This document shows, piece by piece, positions 26,881-34,940 of a DNA stretch of 64,000 nt (positions are counted from its first letter, which is position 1; every line of letters starts with the position of its first letter). The notes beneath the pieces were generated by a model. That model did not search any database. It saw only the letters and a list, made by a program, of their open reading frames with translations, and had not been told where the DNA came from. This DNA is from JBBQZU01 sp038207425. GTDB lineage: Bacteria; Bacteroidota; Bacteroidia; Flavobacteriales_D; Cryomorphaceae. Both the position numbers and the translations under genes were made by a program. The stretch covers positions 62,001-126,000 of the forward strand of contig JBBQZU010000001.1 of the NCBI GenBank assembly GCA_038207425.1, in the 5' to 3' direction.

Positions 26881-28155
26881 ATGCCATTTATAGAAGAGTT
26901 GACTTGGCGCGGACTGATACACGATTGTACACCCGGAACCGCGGAGCAACTCGCAAAAGAAATAACCACAGGCTATGTGGGTTTTGATCCTACGGCCAAT
27001 TCATTGCACATTGGTAATCTGGTGCCAATAATGCTTTTGGTGCACCTTCAGCGTGCCGGCCACAAGCCTGTAGCGCTTGTAGGTGGAGCAACAGGCCGCG
27101 TGGGCGATCCTTCTGGAAAAACGCAGGAACGACAACTTCTTACTCCTGAAACGATTGAGCACAATCTGAATTGCCAGCGAAGGCAATTACAAAAGTTCAT
27201 CCGCTTCGGTGAAGGAGCTACCGACGCCTTGATGGTAAATAATTACGATTGGTTTAAGGAGTTTACTTTTCTCGATTTCATAAGGGATGTAGGCAAGCAT
27301 ATCACTATAAATTATATGATGAGCAAAGATTCGGTCAAGAACCGACTCGAATCTGGAATGTCGTTTACCGAATTTACCTACCAGCTTATTCAGGGTTATG
27401 ACTTTTACTACCTGAATCAAAAGCACAACTGCAAATTGCAAATGGGCGGAAGCGATCAGTGGGGAAATATTACAACCGGGGTGGAGCTCACCCGGCGCAT
27501 GGGAGGCGGTGATACCTTTGCCATTACCGCACCATTGGTAAAGAAAGCCGATGGCACCAAGTTTGGAAAATCTGAAGGAGGCAATGTATGGCTCGATGCT
27601 GAAAAAACAAGTCCCTATAAATTTTATCAGTTTTGGCTGAATGCATCTGATGAGGATGTAGTGAATTTCTTTAAAACCTTCTCATTAAAGGCTCGCGTGG
27701 AGTTTGAGCAACTGATGGCTACCCATTCAGAAGCTCCGCACCTTCGCGTATTGCAAAAGTCGCTCGCTGAAGAGCTCACGGCGCGCGTGCACGGCACTGA
27801 TGCGCTTCAAAAGGCAATAGAAGCCAGTGAGATACTCTTCGGAAATGCAACAGCTACTGCCTTACATAATCTGAGCGAGAGCGATTTTCTCGAGATTTTT
27901 CAGGGAGTTGAGCAGGTAGAGATAAACCGCAATCTGCTAAGCAACTCCATTGATCTTGCCGAATTTCTGGCTGATGCGACCGGGTTTTTGCCATCACGAG
28001 GTGAGGCTCGTCGCGCTTTGAAGGAAAACTCGCTCAGCATAAACAAAGAGAAAATTGCTGAAGGCCGCGTGGTCACAGTTTCCGACTTGGTAAACGACCG
28101 GTATATTCTCCTTCAACGCGGTAAGAAGAAGTACTTCATAGTTAAAGCGGTATAA
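26881..28155 (+). CDS. tyrS: Tyrosyl-tRNA synthetase
   Basis: The 424-residue class I synthetase begins MPFIEELTWRGLIHD. The HIGH-type motif is HIGN (SLHIGNLVPIM, near residue 45). The KMSKS-type loop is KFGKS (ADGTKFGKSEGGNVWLD). TyrS-specific stretches are YDFYYLNQKHNCKLQMGGSDQWGNI and a C-terminal S4 RNA-binding domain (RGEARRALKENSLSIN). The start at 26881 is preferred over TTG at 26863, which overlaps the promoter element. It converges with the LuxE-like gene, with 1 base between the stops. Confidence 0.96.
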   Translation: MPFIEELTWRGLIHDCTPGTAEQLAKEITTGYVGFDPTANSLHIGNLVPIMLLVHLQRAGHKPVALVGGATGRVGDPSGKTQERQLLTPETIEHNLNCQRRQLQKFIRFGEGATDALMVNNYDWFKEFTFLDFIRDVGKHITINYMMSKDSVKNRLESGMSFTEFTYQLIQGYDFYYLNQKHNCKLQMGGSDQWGNITTGVELTRRMGGGDTFAITAPLVKKADGTKFGKSEGGNVWLDAEKTSPYKFYQFWLNASDEDVVNFFKTFSLKARVEFEQLMATHSEAPHLRVLQKSLAEELTARVHGTDALQKAIEASEILFGNATATALHNLSESDFLEIFQGVEQVEINRNLLSNSIDLAEFLADATGFLPSRGEARRALKENSLSINKEKIAEGRVVTVSDLVNDRYILLQRGKKKYFIVKAV

Positions 28156-28156
28156 T

Positions 28157-29173
28157 TTACAAATCGCTTACCATTAGATTGCAACCCCGCGCTTCGCTGT
28201 AGTCAAAGCGTCCCAGAATTTCTACAGATCCATCAACGAGCGCCCTACCGAGATCGCTTGTGGCAATAAAGCTGCAAGAGTAAAGATTAGCGAGGTCAAT
28301 AACGTTTATACCGCCTGTTTTGCCCAAAGGCACCGCTGATAGTGGGTCGTTGGTGTCGCGCAGCAAGAGTCTCATCCAGGGAGGTGTATTGAATTGGCCA
28401 TTGTTTTTGGCATAAGCCTGAGAGAGCAATTCGGTCATGCCATACTCAGACTGTATTTCGCTCACGGCAAATGCCGCGCAAAGGGTGTTGTGAAGCTCTT
28501 GCCTTGTAAGTTCCCTTCTGCGCCCTTTCATTCCTCCGGTTTCCATTACAACGGTGTTCTGAAGATGGATAGGGTGTTTTTCGGCCAGGTCGAGTAACGC
28601 AAAGCTAACACCAATAAGCAGGGTAGGTTGTGGGCAAGGCTTTTGCAAAATGCTTACCAGCTCACTAAGATTATCAAGAAAGAACCCACTCTGCTGATGC
28701 TTTGACTGCACGATAAGGTCATGCACCATATATACCAACGACGACCCTGACCGCTCGAGATATGAAGGAAGGAGCGCCAGAAAACGCCAATTTGAAGGTT
28801 TACCATAGAAATAATGGAACCCTTCGGTAAAAGATCTGCGGTATAGTTCAGGCTTGGCTACATAATGTCTGCTGGGTGTGCTGCCGGTAGTGCCGCTGCT
28901 TTCAAACACCAAATCTGGCAAGGATTCGTCATTGCCGCATACCACTTCGTGGGTTTTGAATAGCTCTACGGGTATGAAAGGTATCTGTGAAATATGACGC
29001 ACCGTTTCGGGTGAGCGCTGCAAATAATCAGCCCATTGCCTGTATACAACATTGTGCAGATACTGATATTGAAATACTTCCAAAGTAAGTGCTTCAAAGG
29101 TTTGAGAGTTCAAGCCACTGAACAATTCATTTTCTATGTTTTCGTTTCTAAGCAGGTAGGGAGTACTTTGCAT
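28157..29173 (-). CDS. LuxE/PaaK-like acyl-protein synthetase family protein
   Basis: The 338-residue cytoplasmic protein carries the adenylate-forming signature FESSGTTGSTPSRHYV (near residue 92), as in the LuxE acyl-protein synthetase and PaaK families. It also has SEYGMTELLSQAY and a C-terminal SFIATSDLGR segment. LuxE-type enzymes activate an acid as acyl-AMP and pass it to a partner. No lux genes are nearby, so the acid and acceptor are unknown. A role in surface lipid or polysaccharide modification is only a guess. A perfect -7 element lies 15 bases upstream. Confidence 0.82.
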   Translation of the reverse strand: MQSTPYLLRNENIENELFSGLNSQTFEALTLEVFQYQYLHNVVYRQWADYLQRSPETVRHISQIPFIPVELFKTHEVVCGNDESLPDLVFESSGTTGSTPSRHYVAKPELYRRSFTEGFHYFYGKPSNWRFLALLPSYLERSGSSLVYMVHDLIVQSKHQQSGFFLDNLSELVSILQKPCPQPTLLIGVSFALLDLAEKHPIHLQNTVVMETGGMKGRRRELTRQELHNTLCAAFAVSEIQSEYGMTELLSQAYAKNNGQFNTPPWMRLLLRDTNDPLSAVPLGKTGGINVIDLANLYSCSFIATSDLGRALVDGSVEILGRFDYSEARGCNLMVSDL

Positions 29174-29179
29174 TAATTG

Positions 29180-29195
29180 TACTTTTGCAAAGATA
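29180..29195. promoter_or_regulatory. Back-to-back divergent -7 elements
   Basis: Plus-strand TACTTTTG (29180-29187) and minus-strand TATCTTTG (complement of 29188-29195) are both perfect TAnnTTTG matches and abut exactly. The plus one serves the lipoprotein gene at 29218, the minus one the LuxE-like gene starting at 29173. The two polymerases would compete for the same 16 bp. Confidence 0.55.
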
Positions 29196-29217
29196 GTTTC
29201 CCTTTTAATAGGCTCTT

Positions 29218-29727
29218 ATGCGCTCTTTCGGTTTTTATATTTCCTTGTTTATTGCAGCGCTTGGTTTTGCGGCTTGCAATAAAGTAGAAGACTTGCCCGC
29301 AGAGCCTGTGATTAATGAAATCATTTTTGATACCTCTGTTAAAGCACTTCAATTTAGGTTTACAGATGGAGATGGCAATTTCGGACTTTCGCAAACCGAT
29401 ATTTTGCCTCCCTATCAACCTTTTGAAGATGAAGCTGAAACCATACCCAACCGATTTCATTACAATCTTTGGGTTGATTATTTTGAGAAAATTGATGGTG
29501 AGTGGGTGCAAATCTTTACCGCATCTACGATTGACTTTAGGGTACCAATTCTTACCCCGGCAGGTCAAAATAAACAGCTCAGAGTGCTTGCCACCTATGA
29601 TATGAGTTCGTTTCTACCTTTTATCACAGCTCAAAGTGATACCATTAAATTTCAGGTAAGTATAGTTGACAGAGCTTTGAATGTCAGTAATATGGTCGAG
29701 ACTGATGCTATTGTATTGTCCAATTAA
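29218..29727 (+). CDS. Small Bacteroidota lipoprotein of unknown function
   Basis: The 169-residue product has a lipoprotein signal with Cys20 (GFAACNKV). The mature part is beta-rich: FRFTDGDGNFGL, then a long acidic linker, WVDYFEKIDGEWV, and FQVSIVDRALNVSN near the end. The FTDGDGNFG stretch recurs in many Bacteroidota lipoproteins that I recall as hypothetical. It is probably a surface or periplasmic Ig-like domain. It ends convergently with the Na/Pi cotransporter gene, with a 4-base overlap. Confidence 0.7.
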   Translation: MRSFGFYISLFIAALGFAACNKVEDLPAEPVINEIIFDTSVKALQFRFTDGDGNFGLSQTDILPPYQPFEDEAETIPNRFHYNLWVDYFEKIDGEWVQIFTASTIDFRVPILTPAGQNKQLRVLATYDMSSFLPFITAQSDTIKFQVSIVDRALNVSNMVETDAIVLSN

Positions 29728-31790
29728 ACTTCGCCGTTTAGGGCTTCAGAAACATTAATAACGTGATCGCCTACTTGCTCTAATGAAGAGAACAAATCAC
29801 TGTATATACTTGCACTTCGCAAATTATAGGTTCCGGATTCTACTTTGCTGATATATTCTTTTCTAAGGTCATTTCTGAAATTATTCAGAGCTTTCTCAGC
29901 GCTTTTTGCTTTATCCATATCAATAGGCTCACCTTCGGGCTTTCGCATATTGAGCAGCATTACCTGTAGCCCGTTATCAACAAGATCAAACATTTCATTG
30001 AGCTTCTCCCTCTGGTCCTGTGTAAACCAAATCTTGGCTGCATTTTTTCTCTCTATTGTAGCTGACATTTGGTAAAGTATATCGCCTACCTGCTCGAGGT
30101 CGTTTGAAATGCTTAGCATCGCTCTGACTTTTTCTGTAGCGGCAGCACTAAGTTCTGAAGTAGATATGCGGCTGGAGTAATGGGATATCTCTACCTCAAG
30201 CCGGTCGGTGATTTTTTCATATTTCCTAACCCTGGCATGGAGTTCCAAGCGTTCTGATGGATCAGTTTCAGTAAGCAATTTGCGCACCGCGGCCGACATA
30301 CGCGTTACAATTTCACCAAATTTAATCAGCTCACTTTTTGCTTCTATTATTGATAGTTCTGAGAGTTTTATCGGCGACCCGAAATACTCTAATCTGAATA
30401 TTTCATCGTCGCTTCCCTTAGATGGTACAGTAAAGCTTGCAAGCTTAATAAGTTGTGGCACAAACCAAACTAGTAGCAGTGTATTTACCACATTGAAAGT
30501 AGTGTGAAACGCAGCCAAGGCAGTGGTAGCTGCCTGCCGTCCGGATTCAGTATCGCTGTAGGGATCTGCATTGAGAAACTTCCCTATAAATTCAAGAAAA
30601 TACGGAAGCAGCATTACCATCCAAAGCGTTCCCAAAACATTGAATAGAGTATGAACCCTGGCACTCCGCTTGGCATGAACATTGGCTACCAGCGCGGCTA
30701 ATTCAGCAGTAGCACAGGTGCCAATGTTCTCTCCCAACACCATTGCTGCGGCAACGTCAAGAGGAATTACGCCGCTGGCGCAAAGGGCCATGGTAAGAGT
30801 AATTGCCGATGATGAGCTTTGAACAATTACAGCTATAACCACGCCCAATAATACAAATATCAGCATACCTGCAACTGGAATATCAGAGTATCTCACAAAG
30901 AATTGAACGAATGCTGAGTCTTCAGTCAAGTCGGGTACGGTTGAAATGAGAAAGCCTAAACCCATAAACAACATTGCGAAACCTATTATAGCTGTGCTCC
31001 AGCTTTTTACCTCTGGCTTCTTTGTCAGCAGTAAGGGGGTTGCAATCGCAAACAGAATGAGTGAATAAAGCGTAATGTTGAATTTGTAGCCTACCATAGA
31101 TACAATCCATCCAGTTACAGTAGTACCAATATTTGCACCCATTATTACACCTACCGACTGCGTCAGAGAAATGAGTCCGGCATTCACAAACCCGATCGTC
31201 ATCACAGTTGTGGCGCTCGATGATTGCAACACACCAGTAATAAGGAACCCAGATAGAATTCCCGCAAAGCGGTTTCGGGTCATATATCCGAGTGCCTTTC
31301 TGAGCCTATTTCCAGCTGAAGCTTGTATACCTTCAGTCATGGTTTTCATGCCATATATAAACAGACAGAGTGCCCCAATCATCAGTAGGAATCTTACCAG
31401 ACCCCATGGTGTTTTTGTCTCAAACCTGTTTCTCTGGCTCCAGATATATTTTCCATCATTGGTTTGATAACCAATTTGATAAATATAGGTCGATGTTGAA
31501 TTAAGATTTCCGAGCTCAATAAATCCCTTGCGATAAGAAATAGGTTCAGTATAAATCCATACATCACCTTCACCGGCCAGAACTGCAGCCTTGTTGTATC
31601 GCACCACAACTGACTCAGGAGTGTTAGGATCATCGCAGTTTACCTGCCAGTTAATTTTGACCCATTCCTCGTGAATATTGGTACCTATTGACTCAATACC
31701 TACCTGGGCGTATATATTTGTAAAGCTCCCAATTACCGCAATGCAGGCGATTGTACACTTTTTTTGAAATGATGAAAGGGAATGAGGCAT
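29724..31790 (-). CDS. Na/Pi cotransporter with extracytoplasmic N-domain and PhoU-like C-domain
   Basis: The 688-residue product has three parts. (1) A signal peptide (1-29) and a beta-rich extracytoplasmic domain (about 30-128), with WVKINWQVNC, VVRYNK and STYIYQIGYQTNDGKYIW, resembling a fibronectin III or purple-acid-phosphatase N-terminal fold. (2) The Na/Pi cotransporter membrane domain, with duplicated QSSSATT (189-195) and QSSSSAIT (324-331) motifs and GANIGTT/GENIGT. (3) A helical PhoU-like tail (about 480-688). It imports phosphate with sodium. A perfect -7 element lies 7 bases upstream, and an 11-bp-spaced TTAA pair is at 31839-31853. Confidence 0.88.
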   Translation of the reverse strand: MPHSLSSFQKKCTIACIAVIGSFTNIYAQVGIESIGTNIHEEWVKINWQVNCDDPNTPESVVVRYNKAAVLAGEGDVWIYTEPISYRKGFIELGNLNSTSTYIYQIGYQTNDGKYIWSQRNRFETKTPWGLVRFLLMIGALCLFIYGMKTMTEGIQASAGNRLRKALGYMTRNRFAGILSGFLITGVLQSSSATTVMTIGFVNAGLISLTQSVGVIMGANIGTTVTGWIVSMVGYKFNITLYSLILFAIATPLLLTKKPEVKSWSTAIIGFAMLFMGLGFLISTVPDLTEDSAFVQFFVRYSDIPVAGMLIFVLLGVVIAVIVQSSSSAITLTMALCASGVIPLDVAAAMVLGENIGTCATAELAALVANVHAKRSARVHTLFNVLGTLWMVMLLPYFLEFIGKFLNADPYSDTESGRQAATTALAAFHTTFNVVNTLLLVWFVPQLIKLASFTVPSKGSDDEIFRLEYFGSPIKLSELSIIEAKSELIKFGEIVTRMSAAVRKLLTETDPSERLELHARVRKYEKITDRLEVEISHYSSRISTSELSAAATEKVRAMLSISNDLEQVGDILYQMSATIERKNAAKIWFTQDQREKLNEMFDLVDNGLQVMLLNMRKPEGEPIDMDKAKSAEKALNNFRNDLRKEYISKVESGTYNLRSASIYSDLFSSLEQVGDHVINVSEALNGEV

Positions 31791-31797
31791 TGGGCGG

Positions 31798-31805
31798 CAA
31801 AGCTA
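31798..31805 (-). promoter_or_regulatory. Promoter -7 element for the Na/Pi cotransporter gene
   Basis: On the minus strand this reads TAGCTTTG, a perfect TAnnTTTG match, only 7 bases before the ATG. The mRNA leader must be very short or absent. Confidence 0.5.
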
Positions 31806-31836
31806 CTCTAGCTATTTTTATCTAATCAATGGTCAA

Positions 31837-31853
31837 TATTAAGTAATTGTTAA
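31837..31853. promoter_or_regulatory. Candidate PhoB-type operator upstream of the Na/Pi cotransporter
   Basis: TATTAA (31837) and TGTTAA (31848) stand exactly 11 bases apart, the helical repeat used by PhoB/OmpR-family regulators. The pair lies about 30 bases upstream of the cotransporter -7 element. It shares ATTGTTAATT with the complement of the array before the phoB-like gene. Confidence 0.45.
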
Positions 31854-31937
31854 TTCGTTTATGATACTTTGATACCACAGATATAGAAGAATACCCGTCT
31901 TTGTAGCCTAATAGCTGATTTTAAGCTGGTTTCATAT

Positions 31938-31963
31938 TTAACACTTGCTTAAAATGCGCTTAA
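31938..31963. promoter_or_regulatory. Candidate PhoB-type operator upstream of the response regulator gene
   Basis: TTAA occurs at 31938, 31949 and 31960, a three-fold array with exact 11-bp steps; a fourth TTAA follows at 31974 after 14 bases. A 7-of-8 -7 element TAATTTAG lies at 31975-31982 and the gene starts at 32003. The array could also act on the divergent cotransporter promoter 130 bp away. Confidence 0.5.
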
Positions 31964-32002
31964 CTCCACAAAGTTAATTTAGCCGTCCTATATTGTTACA
32001 GT

Positions 32003-32686
32003 ATGATTACTAACCAGTTGGTGTTAATTGTTGAAGGATTCAATACCCAGTTTAATGAATTACAAGCAGTTATAACCAAATCCGGCTTTGTTTCCAGAAA
32101 GGCAAATGACATATCAACGGCCCTGTTCTATGCGAGAAAATATAAGCCGGTACTGGTGCTTATGGACCTTGGCCTGAACGATAAAGATGCAATAGACTTA
32201 CTTAAGGATTTTGATCAGCACGGAGTATACAATGACAGTTTTGCAGTAGTGTTTAGCGAACGCACTGAGCGCTATGTTGAAATAGCTGCATTGAATGCGG
32301 GGGCAGGAGATTTTCTGATCAAGCCTGTTAACGAAAGGGTATTTGCCAGCAGGTTAAGTGCATGGATACGTCGCAAAACATTCAGCGACACTCAAAAAGT
32401 AAAAACGGAGCCTGAAATTTCATTTATGCTTGACCGTGATCGATTTGCACTGATACTGCCTGATGGCGAAGTTCCTTTGCAGCGAAAAGAATTTGAAATA
32501 GTTTCACTCCTTACTTCACGACCAAGAAAAATTTTCACCAGAGAAGAAATTAAAGAGTATGTATGGGGCGAAACTGACAAGACAAAGGACAGAACCATTG
32601 ACGTTCACATTACCAACATACGAAGTAAAATAGGCGAAAAATCTATCAGAACCCATAAGGGTCTGGGCTACAGTTTCGACTTTTAG
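32003..32686 (+). CDS. OmpR-family response regulator with atypical receiver domain
   Basis: The 227-residue product has an N-terminal receiver domain and a C-terminal winged-helix domain of OmpR type (about 135-227, with LQRKEFEIVSLLTSRPRKIFTREE, RTIDVHITNIRSKIG and KGLGYSFDF). The phosphoacceptor Asp55 (VLMDLGL), Ser85 and Lys107 (LIKPVN) are present. The acidic pair that normally binds magnesium after strand 1 (DD) is replaced by Glu11-Gly12 (LIVEGFN), so normal phosphorylation is doubtful. No kinase gene is adjacent. It diverges from the Na/Pi cotransporter and has a three-fold TTAA array upstream. The stop overlaps the convergent M14 gene by 4 bases. Confidence 0.88.
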   Translation: MITNQLVLIVEGFNTQFNELQAVITKSGFVSRKANDISTALFYARKYKPVLVLMDLGLNDKDAIDLLKDFDQHGVYNDSFAVVFSERTERYVEIAALNAGAGDFLIKPVNERVFASRLSAWIRRKTFSDTQKVKTEPEISFMLDRDRFALILPDGEVPLQRKEFEIVSLLTSRPRKIFTREEIKEYVWGETDKTKDRTIDVHITNIRSKIGEKSIRTHKGLGYSFDF

Positions 32687-34413
32687 TTGACAATTTTATA
32701 TACCGGGATTCTGTTATGACTCTCTTCATAACAAGGAGAGTTTTTAAATATAAAGTCCAATTGCGCCCTGCTGCTTTCTGCAAATGACACGTCAGTTCGC
32801 TTCTTTTCTTCAAAAGCCCTTCTCAAGGAGCCGTTCGTGTTCAGGATCGATTCAGCCAAGTCTTCAAAGACATAATCAGAGAAGTATTCCTTCTGGCTTA
32901 GTACTGCATCGAAAAAGTTCCAGTTGAAGAAACTGTCATCGTTCTCAGCATTGAGAATGTGTGCGAGATATCGATTTCCTTCTTGTTTTGTGGAAACATA
33001 AATATCGCCCTTTCTAAATTGGAGTTGTTGCTTTCTGCTTTTTGTTTTGGTGTTGAAATGCATGAAATGCCCTTCATAAGGTACTTTGGTACTTTCGAAA
33101 TCTGTGATATATACTGATTCTACCTGCATGATGGTATCATTGCTGAACACCCTGTATTTAATGCCATTCATTTTGAGTCTTTCTATTACGCCAGTCCAAG
33201 CCTGAGGTATTACGTAAGCCAAAGGTAGCATGGTTTCTCCTGCGCCTTCATGTTGGTTGTAATAAGGTATGGCCTCAGTAAATGGCTTTGCATGGTTATA
33301 TTTTATCCTTTTCAATCCTGTTACTGCGCTTATAATAGTATCAGCCCTGTATCCTGAAAAATCAATAGTCTCAACACTGCTGCTCACTTTCCATTTTGTG
33401 GTATAGATTGTTGTCTCAAGCGTTTCCTTATCAGCTTGTTTTTTGAGTTGCACAATGAGGCTTCCCTTTTCAATTAGCAGTGTATCCATCACCCGCAGTA
33501 ATTTAAGTGTGGCGCTTACCCTCGATTCAAAGGGTTTCAGCATATGCGCCTCGGTCATAAATCCTATTGAATTGAACAGTGCAGCATAACCGGTACTGTA
33601 GCGAGGCAAATCAGTAAAAGCAACAATTCCGCTTTCTGGAGTTTGACCAACGAGATCCACATAAGGTGCCATCGGTACATCGGCGCTTTTCATTCCTTCA
33701 TAGAGAAATGGTAGTATATCACGCCGTAAAATGGAAGCTTGCAGATTTGACAACTTTTCGGGAAAGGTATTCACTAGGGTCATGGTATGCTGATAGTCAG
33801 CGCCATTTGAAGTATGGGTATCTATTAGAATATGAGGTTTCCATTGCTGGAATATTCGGGTGAAGCTCTGGGCATTTTTAGAATCACATTTGATAAAATC
33901 GCGGTTTAAGTCAATGTTAATTGCATTTCCGCGAAAGCCATACTCTTCAGGGCCGTTTTGGTTCACCCTGCTTGTAGAGTTTCTATTAAGTGCCCCGCCG
34001 ATATTATAAACAGGTATAATACAATATACTATGTTCTGTGGTGGGTTGGTCAAAATGCTTTCGGCAAATGCCAGTGAAGCAATCATACCATCGGGTTCGC
34101 CTGCGTGGATTCCGTTCAAAATCATGACTACTACTTTATCGGCATTGTGTGCAGATATTGGGTCAAACTTGCCCGATTTATCAATAATGAACGTGTGCAG
34201 AGGCAATCCGCTGTCTGTTGGCCCGGCTTCCACCATTTTACTTTGTTTCGGATGCTTCTTCGCCAATTCAGTCCACCTGGCAATCAACTGATTGTAGGTA
34301 AGATTTTCATAAAGGGCAGTTTGGCTCTGACCGGCTAAGGCCGCAAATAGGGCTAGTGTGAAGAACAGATGTTTCAAGCGCTTTTTTTTGGCGAATTTAA
34401 CTTCTTTCTCCAT
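32683..34413 (-). CDS. M14-family zinc carboxypeptidase-like protein
   Basis: The 576-residue exported protein has a basic N-terminus and signal peptide (cut near AGQSQ). The zinc site shows as ILNGIHAGEPDGM (HxxE) and a later His in ILIDTHTSNGADYQH; DLNRDFIK is the family's Arg/Asn-containing substrate pocket. The C-terminal 250 residues form a beta-rich extension. The reaction is presumed to be removal of C-terminal residues or cutting of peptidoglycan peptides; the substrate is unknown. It converges on the response regulator gene and diverges from a small lipoprotein gene. Confidence 0.85.
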   Translation of the reverse strand: MEKEVKFAKKKRLKHLFFTLALFAALAGQSQTALYENLTYNQLIARWTELAKKHPKQSKMVEAGPTDSGLPLHTFIIDKSGKFDPISAHNADKVVVMILNGIHAGEPDGMIASLAFAESILTNPPQNIVYCIIPVYNIGGALNRNSTSRVNQNGPEEYGFRGNAINIDLNRDFIKCDSKNAQSFTRIFQQWKPHILIDTHTSNGADYQHTMTLVNTFPEKLSNLQASILRRDILPFLYEGMKSADVPMAPYVDLVGQTPESGIVAFTDLPRYSTGYAALFNSIGFMTEAHMLKPFESRVSATLKLLRVMDTLLIEKGSLIVQLKKQADKETLETTIYTTKWKVSSSVETIDFSGYRADTIISAVTGLKRIKYNHAKPFTEAIPYYNQHEGAGETMLPLAYVIPQAWTGVIERLKMNGIKYRVFSNDTIMQVESVYITDFESTKVPYEGHFMHFNTKTKSRKQQLQFRKGDIYVSTKQEGNRYLAHILNAENDDSFFNWNFFDAVLSQKEYFSDYVFEDLAESILNTNGSLRRAFEEKKRTDVSFAESSRAQLDFIFKNSPCYEESHNRIPVYKIVN

Positions 34414-34453
34414 TCATCCCGCTTCATATTCGCTTAACATTGGGTAGAAAGGT

Positions 34454-34498
34454 TTAATAATAGCTTAAAATATGCCGTGAAAAGTCACCTTACCTTTG
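34454..34498 (+). promoter_or_regulatory. TTAA pair and promoter for the small lipoprotein gene
   Basis: TTAA at 34454 and 34465 are 11 bp apart. A perfect -7 element TACCTTTG (34491-34498) follows 22 bases after the second unit, the same distance as in front of the phoB-like gene. The ATG is only 5 bases past the -7 element, so the transcript may be leaderless. Confidence 0.5.
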
Positions 34499-34502
34499 AG
34501 CA

Positions 34503-34823
34503 ATGCAATTATTAGCGACATTAATTTTTACGTCAATGCTCACTTTCTCTTGTCCTCATGATGAGCCTGTGCAGTCATGTTCATTGAGAGGCAAGGTTTC
34601 TGATGCCGCAAACGCAGAAGCACTTGCAGGTGCTTCCATTCGCATCATTGAGTTAGATATAGTTGCCTATGCATCGCATGACGGTAGTTTTTCACTGAAT
34701 GAAATCCCTTCCGGGACCTACACTCTTGTAGTCAATTATGTAGGCTATGAAAAGCTTATTCTCAGCAGCTTTTCAATCGACAAGACCCAGGCATTCGCCC
34801 CTTTACAGCTTTTTGAAATATAA
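34503..34823 (+). CDS. Small lipoprotein with one carboxypeptidase-regulatory-like domain
   Basis: The 106-residue product has a short lipoprotein signal with Cys17 (MLTFSC). A single CarboxypepD_reg-like beta-sandwich follows: LRGKVSDAANAEALAGASIRI, then HDGSFSLNEIPSGTYTLVVNYVGYEK. This domain is normally the N-terminal module of TonB-dependent receptors, but here it stands alone on a lipid anchor. It may bind a surface partner. The promoter has a TTAA pair like the other genes of the block. Confidence 0.75.
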   Translation: MQLLATLIFTSMLTFSCPHDEPVQSCSLRGKVSDAANAEALAGASIRIIELDIVAYASHDGSFSLNEIPSGTYTLVVNYVGYEKLILSSFSIDKTQAFAPLQLFEI

Positions 34824-34885
34824 ATTACTGATTATCAGTGTGTAAAGTTTCTCAGTGAAACTTTTTTTATTTTAATCGTTCAATG

Positions 34886-34916
34886 TTAACAGAATGTTAA
34901 GGAATTATTACATTTG
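34886..34916 (+). promoter_or_regulatory. TTAA pair and promoter for the MORN-repeat gene
   Basis: Two ATGTTAA units (TTAA at 34886 and 34897) are 11 bp apart and end 8 bases before a perfect -7 element TACATTTG (34909-34916). A further TTAA lies at 34872. The ATG is at 34941. This is the clearest example in the window of an operator taking the place of a -33 box. Confidence 0.6.
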
Positions 34917-34940
34917 TATTAACGTAAGATTTATAATTTG

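Noticed and set aside
28157..29173. Bioluminescence (lux) operon suggested by the LuxE-like protein
   Set aside because: No luxAB or luxCD-like genes are nearby; the family has many non-luminescent members.
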